Of a stretch of DNA of 64,000 nt, positions 27,901 through 35,780 are shown one piece after another. Location of the stretch: assembly GCA_023392535.1 (NCBI GenBank), contig JAEVYY010000009.1:124001-188000 (forward strand), in the 5' to 3' direction. The first letter of the stretch is position 1, and each line of letters begins with the position of its first letter. Below the pieces are notes generated by a model. That model was not told the DNA's origin. It made no database searches and saw only the letters and a program-made list of their open reading frames with translations. The stretch comes from Bacillota bacterium. Its GTDB lineage: Bacteria; Bacillota; Clostridia; Lachnospirales; Lachnospiraceae. The position numbers and the translations under genes are program-made.

Positions 27901-29846
27901 TCTTTAATGGAGTCGTCTTCTATCGTTAACGATTGTACTCTATTTTTGATATTCTCTGAAAAACAATTTGGTAAAATCTTTGTTATCGCATACTCACCCA
28001 CTTTAGATGGGATAGTAATATTAGCAATCGGTGCTGTAGAAGTACTTCCCGGTGCTTCAATGCAGGATACCAATTCTCCATTCTTATTTGCAGTAAGCAG
28101 ATATTGTCCATCGCTGATTTCAATATAGGTAAGTCCATCTTTCCCCACATAAATATAAGGTACTGTTTTGGAAACTGCTGTGTAAGCCCTCCATGTACTG
28201 GTCCTTGGCTTCGCTCTTTCGGTTCCTGCCAGCTCCGGTCCATATACGCAAAGATTTTTATTATAGACACCCGAAAAAAGAGTTGCCTTCTCATCATCTA
28301 TTAGGTAAGATGCCCTTGCGCAAGAACCTTGTCCGTCATCAGGAAAAATCACTTTTTCCAGATTGATACAATTCGTAAAGATCCCATTTGGTACGGTTAC
28401 TTCTGAATTTCTGCCATAATCAGCCGGCATCGTTACTGTTAATAGATTTGTTCTTCCAGCAAGAATATAATCACCAAGGCTACTCTCTGTGCTCATATTG
28501 CTTGGAAACTTAAAATCTGTTAACGACCCTGTAATGCCACTTGTAGCGGCAAAAGCCGCCTTCCCGATCTTACTTATTCTGGTTCCTTCCATCGTCAAAG
28601 TATTGATGGCATAATCATTGAAAAATGCATAATCTCCAAGGGTTCCCGCACTTGCCTTAACCCCTGATAAATCAACTGCAGTTAACTGTACGCAAGAGGC
28701 AAAGGAACCTAATCCCACCGTTTTAATATTCGTTGGAAGTGTGACTGATTTTAAATATGTGCCATAAAAAGATTCCACTCCAAGTTCTTCTATCGAATTA
28801 CCAAAAGCAACCAGCTCCAGCCTGGTACAATTCTTAAAGGCTTTATGCCCGATACTTTTTATGTTATCTCCAAAATCCACCTTTGATACATAACTATCCT
28901 CAAACGCAGATTGCCCTATATATTTGATATCGCCTTCTATATTCAATATCTTCGCATTTTGCGTATTCTTAAATGCATTGTCTCCAATTGCCAAAACAGG
29001 AATCAGCTCTTCTCCGTTAAGCATAAATCCATTTTCATCCGTAAGTGCCTCTTTCGATGCCTTTTTAGGAATATAAGCCCAATTGCTAGTTGTTTTTTTA
29101 CCGGTATCCGGTACTATAATTTCTGTACCACCTCCAATATACACCTGCGACAACGCATATCCTTTATCCTGATATCCAGGTATCTTATCGCAATAATAAC
29201 TCAGTAATTGATCCTCTGATAACGCATCCTCCCCCATTGTCAAAGGATCCGGTTCCAGGATTTCTCCCTTTGTATCTTTCTCATAGTCTGCATATGCTTT
29301 CATATATTTCTCATACTGACTTTTCGCATATTTTTGAAAGAACCATGCTTTGTTGCTGCTTGGCGAATTCATTTCGTAGGTAATCGGGCTATTGACTATT
29401 TTTTGTTTAAAACTTGTATACTCTTCCTCCGTAACCACGTTATATCCATCTGCAGAAATAAAACTAGGCACTGTAATACTGTTCGTTCCATATTCATCAT
29501 TATACTTAGATAACACAGCTCTCTTGGCTGTATCCTTTACTGTAAAATAATCAAATTGACGTTCATACCAATAAATATTACTTCTGTAACTGACGGTATA
29601 GGATGACTTAGCACCTGTTGTGGCGCCAGTCAGTCCAATACCATCCGTATCGACTGCATGTTCTGAAACAGCTTTTTCAATAGCGGTACTGTCCGGATAC
29701 GCATACGGCGACAATGTATCCGCTTTGATATCTGGCACCGGTACCAGCGCTATCAAAATTGCTGTCAGCATACAGACTGCTCCGAATACTATTCTCACAG
29801 TTTTCTTTAATCTTCTATTTCCCTTTTTATGTTTAATCTTCCCCAT
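24972..29846 (-). CDS. Giant BspA-like LRR surface protein with InlB repeats and SPKTG sorting signal
   Basis: A 1624-residue cell-wall protein. ATG 29844-29846 follows AAGGAGA; the signal peptide ends near IKA42. A large Tyr-rich N-terminal part gives way to blocks of BspA/LRR_5 repeats (about 280-540, 600-720 and 880-1140). Then come two InlB B-type (Listeria-Bacteroides) repeats, each ending in GYNFTGW or GYTFTGW plus a TYT/QYT strand, at about 1150-1275. Next are an Asn-Gly tandem repeat, a divergent InlB repeat with HFDKW, a Thr/Gly/Ser-rich spacer and a final beta domain. The C-terminus has SPKTG (about 1587-1591), a hydrophobic helix and a basic tail. SPKTG is a motif used by class B sortase in C. 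difficile, and a class B sortase gene lies 28 bases upstream. Adhesin or scaffold role is inferred. Confidence 0.9.
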   Translation of the reverse strand: MGKIKHKKGNRRLKKTVRIVFGAVCMLTAILIALVPVPDIKADTLSPYAYPDSTAIEKAVSEHAVDTDGIGLTGATTGAKSSYTVSYRSNIYWYERQFDYFTVKDTAKRAVLSKYNDEYGTNSITVPSFISADGYNVVTEEEYTSFKQKIVNSPITYEMNSPSSNKAWFFQKYAKSQYEKYMKAYADYEKDTKGEILEPDPLTMGEDALSEDQLLSYYCDKIPGYQDKGYALSQVYIGGGTEIIVPDTGKKTTSNWAYIPKKASKEALTDENGFMLNGEELIPVLAIGDNAFKNTQNAKILNIEGDIKYIGQSAFEDSYVSKVDFGDNIKSIGHKAFKNCTRLELVAFGNSIEELGVESFYGTYLKSVTLPTNIKTVGLGSFASCVQLTAVDLSGVKASAGTLGDYAFFNDYAINTLTMEGTRISKIGKAAFAATSGITGSLTDFKFPSNMSTESSLGDYILAGRTNLLTVTMPADYGRNSEVTVPNGIFTNCINLEKVIFPDDGQGSCARASYLIDDEKATLFSGVYNKNLCVYGPELAGTERAKPRTSTWRAYTAVSKTVPYIYVGKDGLTYIEISDGQYLLTANKNGELVSCIEAPGSTSTAPIANITIPSKVGEYAITKILPNCFSENIKNRVQSLTIEDDSIKEIGDNVFSGCNILEKVIIGNSVASIGANAFKNCPLLTDVYFNTPNSYTTFKMGSGAFETGSKDLTFHGDIVEGYAPFEWAMDYTINTQGTKSVCYKSNSPSNLTVISYQKKDATNKKRIPTLVDYPLYETIDKDNLDYEKEQYEYYKNKYSVSGNEIQDFENWLTETNLTNYPNAYKGYSIQRKYEEQAAATDLTTLKEYQVLTSMEQAIISNTQNITIPAAVKSIDAKDFFTQTFTNTGNITSYVLDTFRGTSKQSIYKNDINDSTYAKTVHGGLFSGLLDEDLDNTVQTITKGNDRLTSITITDVATLPDYAFDSCESLESVDLGSCTDVGTAPFAGCNKLVSVICKDPYIFENGILYKKNSDETLTIVECLPARGNLIKPKTITVESDPLLANVSVIAEGAFQNCDSISKVDLSGSTKLKKISKNSFNDCNNLSDVYLPESVNEILDGAFTNCLTGLKVEIPGIEVHITSEAFSHNQGIIRTYKDSAAYTYATLYDIDVELLGTKYIVSFVDYDGTPWIADQKVESGKDAVPPKEDPKRDGYNFTGWNKSYKNITQNTIIMATYTSTGKLRVEFLDYNGAVLKSQPVSVGESAVPPANPIRTGYTFTGWSGTYTNITKDTTLVAQYTANSNNNGNNGNNGNNGNNGENKGGSSKDKDKDSGDSNGKPTASLVKVNNGTGGGYYTVGSVVYISAFAAPAGKHFDKWTTTSNGVGLANPNSKSTSFTMPWNYVEVTANFADGPETASSNNTVTPATTTGGTGGTGGSGGSRGSSGTDSNSTGTKEGGTVISITKPGFSDTDKASAVVHGSTDNYIIKITEDADAQAQIEAALLADAETLENIKYFPMDISLYDSTGTTKITDTSGITIDITIPLPDELREYGGNNKVAGVVEGKLDKLTPTFKSIDGVPCVTFTASHFSPYTIYVDTANLSDGSIDSSPKTGDPIHPKWFLVIGLTCISILLFLKKDVKRTIKIS
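25959..26003. repeat. 9-bp in-frame tandem repeat encoding Asn-Asn-Gly
   Basis: Four perfect copies of GTTATTACC and a fifth with two changes stand in a row. They encode (Gly-Asn-Asn)n in the large SPKTG protein, between the InlB repeats and a Lys/Asp-rich linker. Because the unit is nine bases, copy-number change would alter linker length without shifting frame. Confidence 0.9.
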
Positions 29847-29874
29847 GGTACCTTCTCCTTTGTATCTATCCGTC

Positions 29875-30969
29875 TTACTCAATTCTTTTTGCAACGATAA
29901 CGAATCTTCCATTTTTTTCATTGTTGTCACAAGTGGATAACGTAAGCAGTTGATCTCCGTATTTCGCCGTCACTCCAGTATCGTACAGAGAGATCGATGC
30001 CATCTCTTTCATATTGGAATTGAATTCTTCCTCTGAATTTGCATCTATGAATTGATAATATTTAAATACGATTTCTGTCTCTTCATATAATCTTGAATGA
30101 AACGCATACATGACTTCATACTCGCCCTCCTGATATATGGTATCAAATGCAATGCGCTTATGTTCTTCATAATATTCTTGATCCTCGTATTTACTCAAAG
30201 AGCCAAACATTTTTCCAGAACGCATATTATGTCCATAAATAATAAGATTAGTGCTTGGTGCCATTGCATCGCACTTTGCCCCCATAAATATGGAACCATT
30301 CTTATCCTTTTCCTGATTATAATTATGATCCAGATAATATTCTTCATTGGCAGACTGCATTACAGGATAATCAATATTTGTATCGGCAATTTTCACCCAT
30401 CCAATTAGCTTTTTATTTTTGTTATATAAAGTTTTGTATTTATCAATGATAGGTTTTTGCTCAATTGACAGAGATTTTGAAGCCTGTGTCGTATTTCCTA
30501 ATCGACTATCATTTTTCAAATCGGACAGACCCGTAAATGCTTGTGCAGATCTGGCTGTATTATAATAGTAGTAGGTAAAATAACCAAGACTTAACGTTGC
30601 CACGATTATTAAAGTCCCAATCATGATCTTTCTCGATAATTCTCTTTTCTTTAACTCCCTAATAATCTCTTTTTTTAAGGAATCGTCATAACCATTTAGA
30701 ATTGTCCTTAAATCTTTTTTATTTTTCGAAAGCCCTTCTGACTTTTCTGTCAGTTCCTTCACTTCTTCAATAAAATCCTGTCCAACTAAAGATTCAAACC
30801 TGAAACTGCCTTTTTGCAGTTCGTTCAGTAATTTTAAAACTGCCTGATTATCTTTAAAATCAAGTTTTCTTCGAATCTGTTCTATCTTTCTTTTATCTCG
30901 ATAAGCTGCGGCATAATCACGTTGTGAGCGAAAAGTACGTCCTTCAACAGTCCAATTCTTGTCCGTCAT
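29875..30969 (-). CDS. srtB: Class B sortase
   Basis: A membrane transpeptidase of 364 residues that joins sorting-signal proteins to the cell wall. Catalytic His247 (YGHNM), Cys347 (TLSTC) and Arg355 (GRFVIVAKR) are present with the spacing and internal helix of class B. A single membrane helix at about 115-137 is preceded by an unusually long, charged, helical cytoplasmic segment of about 114 residues. The stop lies 28 bases ahead of the large SPKTG protein gene, so enzyme and substrate are in one operon. ATG has AAAGGGA upstream. Substrate assignment to the SPKTG protein is inference from motif type and position. Class D is a less likely alternative. Confidence 0.92.
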   Translation of the reverse strand: MTDKNWTVEGRTFRSQRDYAAAYRDKRKIEQIRRKLDFKDNQAVLKLLNELQKGSFRFESLVGQDFIEEVKELTEKSEGLSKNKKDLRTILNGYDDSLKKEIIRELKKRELSRKIMIGTLIIVATLSLGYFTYYYYNTARSAQAFTGLSDLKNDSRLGNTTQASKSLSIEQKPIIDKYKTLYNKNKKLIGWVKIADTNIDYPVMQSANEEYYLDHNYNQEKDKNGSIFMGAKCDAMAPSTNLIIYGHNMRSGKMFGSLSKYEDQEYYEEHKRIAFDTIYQEGEYEVMYAFHSRLYEETEIVFKYYQFIDANSEEEFNSNMKEMASISLYDTGVTAKYGDQLLTLSTCDNNEKNGRFVIVAKRIE

Positions 30970-31106
30970 GATTCTGTCCCTTTCGTAGAAAATAACCTAT
31001 TTTTAACATATATCATATATTTTACAATATATTGAAATAAATTCAAGTCTTTACCCACATGTTGTGCAATAAATTTTTGTTTTTTTTATGAAAATAAATG
31101 GAAACC

Positions 31107-31134
31107 TTGACATGCTCTCCCCATATGATATAGC
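31107..31134 (+). promoter_or_regulatory. Promoter for the Gly/Cys-rich protein gene
   Basis: TTGACA (31107-31112) and TATAGC (31129-31134) stand 16 bases apart, about 28 bases before the ATG at 31162, which has GGAGG at 31151-31155. The rest of the 192-base divergent region to the sortase gene is very AT-rich and shows no other clear element. Confidence 0.55.
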
Positions 31135-31161
31135 ATAAATAAATCTTTTTGGAGGAAACAA

Positions 31162-31419
31162 ATGAGTGATTTAACAGCTTCAGGATGTGGTTGTGATAGA
31201 CCAAGATGTAACGACAACAACGGATGTGGTGGTATTCTCTGGATCATTATCCTACTCGTATTATGCGGCGGCGGATGCGGCGGCGGATGCGGCGGCGGAT
31301 TCGGCGGCTTATGTGGCGGCGGTTGCGGCGGCGGTTGCGATAGTGGATCTAATGGTTGTGAATGCATTATTATTTTAATACTTATCCTTAGTTGCTGCGG
31401 TGGAAGTTCATTCTGCTAG
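31162..31419 (+). CDS. Small Gly/Cys-rich protein with two hydrophobic segments
   Basis: An 85-residue protein of extreme composition: the middle is a run of CGGG-type units (residues about 35-59). These are flanked by two short hydrophobic stretches, ILWIIILLVLC (25-35) and IIILILILSCC (69-79), with further Cys at both ends. GGAGG lies seven bases before the ATG, and a promoter-like sequence and a strong terminator bracket the gene, so it is a real single-gene unit. Similar high-cysteine small proteins are annotated in clostridia as chorion-class high-cysteine proteins, without known function. A disulfide- or metal-linked layer, for example in a spore coat, is a guess. It is divergent from the sortase operon. 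Confidence 0.8.
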   Translation: MSDLTASGCGCDRPRCNDNNGCGGILWIIILLVLCGGGCGGGCGGGFGGLCGGGCGGGCDSGSNGCECIIILILILSCCGGSSFC

Positions 31420-31447
31420 ATTATTCTTTTCTCGCAAACAGCATTAA

Positions 31448-31491
31448 CCATACACAGGCTTTTTTTAATAAAGAAGCCTGTGTATGGTTTT
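31448..31491 (+). terminator. Rho-independent terminator of the Gly/Cys-rich gene
   Basis: CCATACACAGGCTT (31448-31461) and AAGCCTGTGTATGG (31474-31487) form a fourteen-pair stem with a 12-base loop, followed by TTTTC. Confidence 0.85.
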
Positions 31492-31556
31492 CTGCTTATC
31501 ATAATCTTCCCTCACTGCACATAGTATTAAAAAAAGAAGTTTTGGAAGGAACCCTG

Positions 31557-32048
31557 ATGTCAGAACACAAAGAATCAGATTATGTACTTGCATTCGATAC
31601 CATATATACGAACAATCACATTCAGATGCTAAAGGTCATCCTTCCCCGTCTTCCACGAGAAAGGCGGAATCAATTTGCGCTCATGATCAAGTTTATGGAA
31701 CTTCAATACACAATCTCTTATTGCGATAAAATAAAGCATCAAATTAATATCTGCGCAAATGAAAGTGACCCGGATCCAGGAGATCTTACTTCCTTAATCA
31801 GGGATCTCCAATACTATTGTTCCGAAAGTGAACAAAAAAAATTCAAAGAAATCGCAGATATGATGCAGGCTTTAGAGATGTTTCAGGAAATGCAGAAATA
31901 CAAAGATCTATTTGGCGCTGCAACAGATTCTAACAATAACTCTGATGAAAATGGAACAAATTCTGGTATGGATATTAACAATATGCTAAAAAATTTACTA
32001 TCCCCAGAACAACAGGCAATGTTTGAAATGTTCCGTAATCAACAATAA
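31557..32048 (+). CDS. Conserved-type hypothetical protein, 163 residues
   Basis: No family is recognised. The ATG at 31557 has GGAAGGAA just upstream; the open frame reaches further back through the terminator hairpin of the previous gene, which is not plausible coding. The N-terminal half is helical with ILPRLPRERRNQFALMIKF. The middle has an acidic SDPDPGDL segment, and residues 125-163 are Asn/Ser-rich then end in LLSPEQQAMFEMFRNQQ, a Met/Gln-rich helix. No export signal is seen. The next gene starts 23 bases later with a good ribosome site, so the two are probably one transcript of unknown purpose. Confidence 0.65.
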   Translation: MSEHKESDYVLAFDTIYTNNHIQMLKVILPRLPRERRNQFALMIKFMELQYTISYCDKIKHQINICANESDPDPGDLTSLIRDLQYYCSESEQKKFKEIADMMQALEMFQEMQKYKDLFGAATDSNNNSDENGTNSGMDINNMLKNLLSPEQQAMFEMFRNQQ

Positions 32049-32071
32049 CCATATACATAGAAAGGAGCCTT

Positions 32072-32344
32072 ATGTCTGATAACAGTTGGATGCAAGATGC
32101 ATCAATTAAGGATATTGAGCAAAAAAAATTGGATTTTTTACAAAAACTCGTGTTTGAAAGCACCTCACTTTCTGCCAAAGAACGGTTACCTTTTTTACTT
32201 GCTATCGCAAACCGTTCCAAAGAAGAAAATATTCATTTTACAGAAGATGAAATGACCCGGATTGTTACTGTTTTAAAAAAAATAAGCACCCCAAACGAAA
32301 TTGCAAAAATGGATCAGATCTTACGATTGTTCAAGCAAAGATAA
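32072..32344 (+). CDS. Small hypothetical protein, 90 residues
   Basis: A helical, charged protein of 90 residues preceded by AAAGGAG. It ends in a KMDQILRLFKQR helix. Its conserved-looking centre is SLSAKERLPFLLAIANRSKEE, broken here into SAKERLPFLLAI (34-45) and the following polar turn. No known domain was recognised. It forms an apparent two-gene unit with the 163-residue protein upstream and is followed by a strong terminator. Both proteins carry helices of similar type, so they may interact; this is inference only. Confidence 0.6.
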   Translation: MSDNSWMQDASIKDIEQKKLDFLQKLVFESTSLSAKERLPFLLAIANRSKEENIHFTEDEMTRIVTVLKKISTPNEIAKMDQILRLFKQR

Positions 32345-32360
32345 ACATTCTATTCAAAAA

Positions 32361-32421
32361 AAATCTGATAGAGTAATGAAAGCAAGCCTTCACAGACCTG
32401 CTTTTTTTCTCTATCAGATTT
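32361..32421. terminator. Long hairpin terminator between convergent genes
   Basis: AAATCTGATAGAG (32361-32373) and CTCTATCAGATTT (32409-32421) form a thirteen-pair outer stem around an inner AAAGCA...TGCTTTTTTT hairpin. It serves the plus-strand pair and, from the other side, the mgsA transcript. Confidence 0.75.
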
Positions 32422-32427
32422 ACCATA

Positions 32428-32898
32428 TCAAAGGCTTTTTGCCCGATCGATTACATTCTGTTTGAAATTTAATACTTTATGCTCATATTCCTCATCCATA
32501 TATTTTGAGGTAATCATAAAATCTGCTGTCGCCTTGTTATTCGCAATCGGAATATCATAAACTTGTGCGATGCGAAGTAATGCTTTTACATCTGGATCGT
32601 GTGGCTGAGCCTCCAATGGGTCCGAAAAAAATACCACAAAATCAATATTACCCTCTACGATTTTGGCTCCTATCTGCTGATCACCGCCCAGAGGACCACT
32701 ATTATATCCTTTTACCGGTAAATCTGTTTCCTCTGAAATCATTCTGGCTGTGGTACCGGTACCACATAAAAAATGATTTCTCAGTATCGATTTATTCGTA
32801 TTGCACCATTCAATCAGTTCTTTTTTCTTACCATCATGCGCAATCAAAGCAATATGTTTTTGTTTCCCTATGGTAAATGTAATAAATTGTTCTGTCAT
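32428..32898 (-). CDS. mgsA: Methylglyoxal synthase
   Basis: Converts dihydroxyacetone phosphate to methylglyoxal and phosphate, a bypass of lower glycolysis when phosphate is short. The protein has 156 residues, normal length. GTGTTA (46-51) binds substrate phosphate, SGPLGGDQQIGA (67-78) contains catalytic Asp73, and DPLEAQPHDPDVKALLR is the family signature. An N-terminal His21 in the IAHDGKK motif is also conserved. The ATG has GAGG upstream. It lies 42 bases after leuS on the same strand and may share the T-box-controlled transcript, though a metabolic reason is not obvious. Confidence 0.95.
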   Translation of the reverse strand: MTEQFITFTIGKQKHIALIAHDGKKKELIEWCNTNKSILRNHFLCGTGTTARMISEETDLPVKGYNSGPLGGDQQIGAKIVEGNIDFVVFFSDPLEAQPHDPDVKALLRIAQVYDIPIANNKATADFMITSKYMDEEYEHKVLNFKQNVIDRAKSL

Positions 32899-32940
32899 TC
32901 TATCTGCCTCACCTTCTTTTGTACTATACTTTCTTTTTGT

Positions 32941-35352
32941 TTATTTCATTACAATATTGATGATTCTTCCAGGGACATAGATTTCTTTTACTATGGTACC
33001 GGTTAATTTATCGGCAATTATTTCTTTTCCCGCAGCAATCGCTGACTCTTTTTCAATATCTGCTGGCACTTTAACTATTGCTTTTGTTTTACCATTTATT
33101 TGGACAGCAATCTCCCAATTTGTTTCTACCATTGCTTTTTCATCTGCGGTTGGCCACTCCTCATGAAAGACAGAATCGTTATGTCCAAGTTCTCTCCACA
33201 ACTCTTCACTAACATGTGGTACAAAAGGAGCCAGAAGAATCGTCATTGTTTCCAGTGTCTCTTGATCAATGCCTTCTTTTTTCGCTATATCCATGAATTT
33301 ATTATTATATTCCATAAAACCGGATACTACTGTATTCAGGCTGAAATTGTTCAAACGAGTGGTGATATCATGAATCATTTTATGGCGTAGTCTAGTCATA
33401 TCCTGTGTTGCCGAAACCGTTTTATCTTTGTTTTCCATGACCAGTGTCCAAAAACGATTTAAAAATCTGTATACCCCATCGATTCCCCTATCATCCCACT
33501 CCGAATCTAATTCTGGCGGTCCAACAAATAACTCATATAGTCTTAAAGAATCGCATCCATAATCCCTTACTAAATCATCAGGTGATACCACATTTCCTTT
33601 TGATTTACTCATTTTAATGCCATTTTTACCTGTAATCATACCTTGATTAAATAACTTTTTAAACGGTTCATCAAAGTCTATCACACCAAGGTCACATAAG
33701 AACTTTGTATAAAATCTGGAATATAACAAATGCAATACCGCATGCTCAACACCACCGATATACATATCCACTGGCAATAATGCATCTGCTTTTTCTCTAC
33801 TTACCAATTCTTTTTCATTATGAGAATCCACATAACGTAAAAAATACCAGGAAGATCCTGCCCATTGTGGCATGGTGTTCGTCTCACGTTTTGCAGGGGC
33901 ACCACAACAAGGACAAGTTGTGTTCACCCATTCATCGATATCTGCTAGCGGAGACTCTCCGGTACCTGTTGGCTGGTACTTTTCTACTTCCGGAAGTAAT
34001 AAAGGCAATTGTTCCTCCGGAACAGGAACACATCCACACTCTTTGCAATGTACGATTGGAATTGGTTCTCCCCAATAACGTTGTCTGGAAAATACCCAGT
34101 CACGTAATTTATAATTGGTGGTTTCTCGCCCAAATCCCGCTTTTTCTATCATCTTAGGCGCTTCTTTTTTTAAAACGGAAGATTCCATACCAGTCCAGCT
34201 GCCTGAGTTAATCATAGTACCTGCGGCGGCTGTATATGCCTCTGTCATATTTGAAATTTCTTTACCATCTTTTGCAATTACCTGTATAATCGGAATATTG
34301 AACTTTGTAGCAAATTCAAAATCTCTATCATCATGCGCCGGTACACACATGATGGCTCCAGTCCCATAATCTGCTAATACATAATCCGAAAGCCAAATTG
34401 GAACTTTTGCACCATTCAATGGATTTATCGCATAACTACCCGTGAATACACCAGTTTTCTCTTTCCCCTGTAATCTGTCAACATTTGATTTCATGGAGGA
34501 ATCAAAGATATATTTGTCTACTGCTTCCTTTGTCTGTACGGTTGAAAGACTCGCAGCCATCTCATGTTCCGGTGCAAGTACCATAAAGGTAGCACCATAT
34601 AAAGTATCTGGTCTAGTTGTATATACCGTTATTTTCTCTTCTTTTCCATCCACCGAAAACTCAACTTCTGCACCGTGAGACTTACCAATCCAGTCAGTCT
34701 GCATCTTCTTTACTTTGTCCGGCCAGTCTAACTTATCAAGATCTGATAATAATCGATCCGCATATTTGGTAATACGAAGCATCCATTGTTTTAGATTCTT
34801 TTTCGTTACCTCTGATCCGCAACGCTCACATTTTCCATCTACGACTTCCTCATTTGCAAGCCCTGTTTTACAAGAAGGGCACCAATTAATCGGCATCTCT
34901 TTTTCATATGCTAATCCAGCCTTGAACATCTTAACAAAAATCCATTGCGTCCATTTGTAAAAATCAGGATCTGTTGTATTCACTTCCCTGTCCCAATCAT
35001 ATAATGCAGCGATTTCATTAATCTGTCTTTTAATATTCGCTACATTTTCAGCTGTGGAAACTGCTGGATGAACGCCCATTTTAATTGCATAATTCTCCGC
35101 TGGCAGTCCAAAAGCATCCCAGCCCATTGGATGTATGATGTAATGACCATTTAATAATTTGTATCGACTCCAGACATCCGATATTACATACCCTCTCCAG
35201 TGTCCGACATGAAGACCATTCCCTGAAGGATATGGGAACATATCCAGACAATAATATTTTGGTTTTTTTCCATCATTTACATTTACAGGATTTTTCTCCC
35301 ATTCTGCACGCCATTTCAGTTCGATTTCTCTGTGATTATAGGGTATTGCCAT
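32941..35352 (-). CDS. leuS: Leucyl-tRNA synthetase
   Basis: A class I aminoacyl-tRNA synthetase of 803 residues, the usual bacterial length. The HIGH motif is HVGH at 48-51, and KMSKS stands at about 580-584. The large CP1 editing insert lies between them with the TTRPDTLYGATF segment. Two Cys-pair zinc-type motifs are seen (CPSCKTGL with CERCG, and CKECG with CPCCG). GGAGG precedes the ATG. A T-box leader with terminator lies upstream, so expression should rise when tRNA-Leu is uncharged. An inserted repeat-rich stretch separates the terminator from the start codon. Confidence 0.97.
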   Translation of the reverse strand: MAIPYNHREIELKWRAEWEKNPVNVNDGKKPKYYCLDMFPYPSGNGLHVGHWRGYVISDVWSRYKLLNGHYIIHPMGWDAFGLPAENYAIKMGVHPAVSTAENVANIKRQINEIAALYDWDREVNTTDPDFYKWTQWIFVKMFKAGLAYEKEMPINWCPSCKTGLANEEVVDGKCERCGSEVTKKNLKQWMLRITKYADRLLSDLDKLDWPDKVKKMQTDWIGKSHGAEVEFSVDGKEEKITVYTTRPDTLYGATFMVLAPEHEMAASLSTVQTKEAVDKYIFDSSMKSNVDRLQGKEKTGVFTGSYAINPLNGAKVPIWLSDYVLADYGTGAIMCVPAHDDRDFEFATKFNIPIIQVIAKDGKEISNMTEAYTAAAGTMINSGSWTGMESSVLKKEAPKMIEKAGFGRETTNYKLRDWVFSRQRYWGEPIPIVHCKECGCVPVPEEQLPLLLPEVEKYQPTGTGESPLADIDEWVNTTCPCCGAPAKRETNTMPQWAGSSWYFLRYVDSHNEKELVSREKADALLPVDMYIGGVEHAVLHLLYSRFYTKFLCDLGVIDFDEPFKKLFNQGMITGKNGIKMSKSKGNVVSPDDLVRDYGCDSLRLYELFVGPPELDSEWDDRGIDGVYRFLNRFWTLVMENKDKTVSATQDMTRLRHKMIHDITTRLNNFSLNTVVSGFMEYNNKFMDIAKKEGIDQETLETMTILLAPFVPHVSEELWRELGHNDSVFHEEWPTADEKAMVETNWEIAVQINGKTKAIVKVPADIEKESAIAAGKEIIADKLTGTIVKEIYVPGRIINIVMK

Positions 35353-35400
35353 AATCTGCTTCCTCCAATTTCTAATTTCCTTGTAATATACTTATTTTTT

Positions 35401-35506
35401 GCATTTTCATCGCTACTCGCTCAGGACCAGAACCTGAAGAACGATTCTGGGCTTTCGCGGTGCTCCTCAAATGTTCGTGCAAGCACGCATTTTCATCGCT
35501 ACTCGC
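35401..35506. repeat. 106-base stretch bounded by 20-bp direct repeats in the leuS leader
   Basis: GCATTTTCATCGCTACTCGC occurs at 35401-35420 and again at 35487-35506. The stretch between holds small hairpins, including TCAGG...CCTGA (35421-35437) and GTGC-TT-GCAC. It sits between the T-box terminator and the leuS ribosome site and is visibly richer in G and C than its surroundings. It may be an interspersed repeat that inserted here. Confidence 0.7.
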
Positions 35507-35780
35507 GAAAAAAGACTCCGCCTCCATATTTTAGAGACGAAGTCAATCCGCGTTACCACTCTAATTTGTAAGTTCAAATCATTTATTAATCCGCTTTTTG
35601 TATGAACATACACACTTTAAATTCTATAACGGGAATTGCCGCCTTCACTTACTTGAATTCAGTTTAGGAACTCCGAGGTGAGTTAGGAACTTGGCATACT
35701 GTCTCACACCATCCGACAGTTCTCTGAATTGTTACGCTCTTAATATTCCTCTTCCTTGTCTTTTTCTTATCAATTTTTAG
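35507..35780 (-). promoter_or_regulatory. T-box riboswitch leader of leuS
   Basis: On the minus strand the conserved T-box core GAGTGGTAACGCGGATT is at 35545-35562. It is followed at once by a GACTTCGTCTC / GAGGCGGAGTC terminator stem (35507-35544) with a T-run. Further 5' are an AATTCAG...CTGAATT stem and a GGTGTGAGACAG segment typical of Stem I, with CTC (Leu) triplets available as specifier in AACTCACCTCGG. The exact specifier loop was not folded. Together with the repeat stretch this explains the 494-base gap before leuS. Confidence 0.88.

Noticed and set aside
31086..31378. Pro/His-rich minus-strand and Ala-rich plus-strand reading frames over the Gly/Cys gene
   Set aside because: They are other-frame readings of the GGCGGC-type repeat, lack ribosome sites and are explained by the real 31162-31419 gene.
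32428..35352. Functional link between mgsA and leuS
   Set aside because: They are 42 bases apart on one strand, but no shared pathway or signal is visible beyond probable co-transcription.
35401..35506. Possible CRISPR array (20-bp repeat, 66-bp spacing)
   Set aside because: Only two repeats, spacing too long, no cas genes and placed inside the leuS leader.
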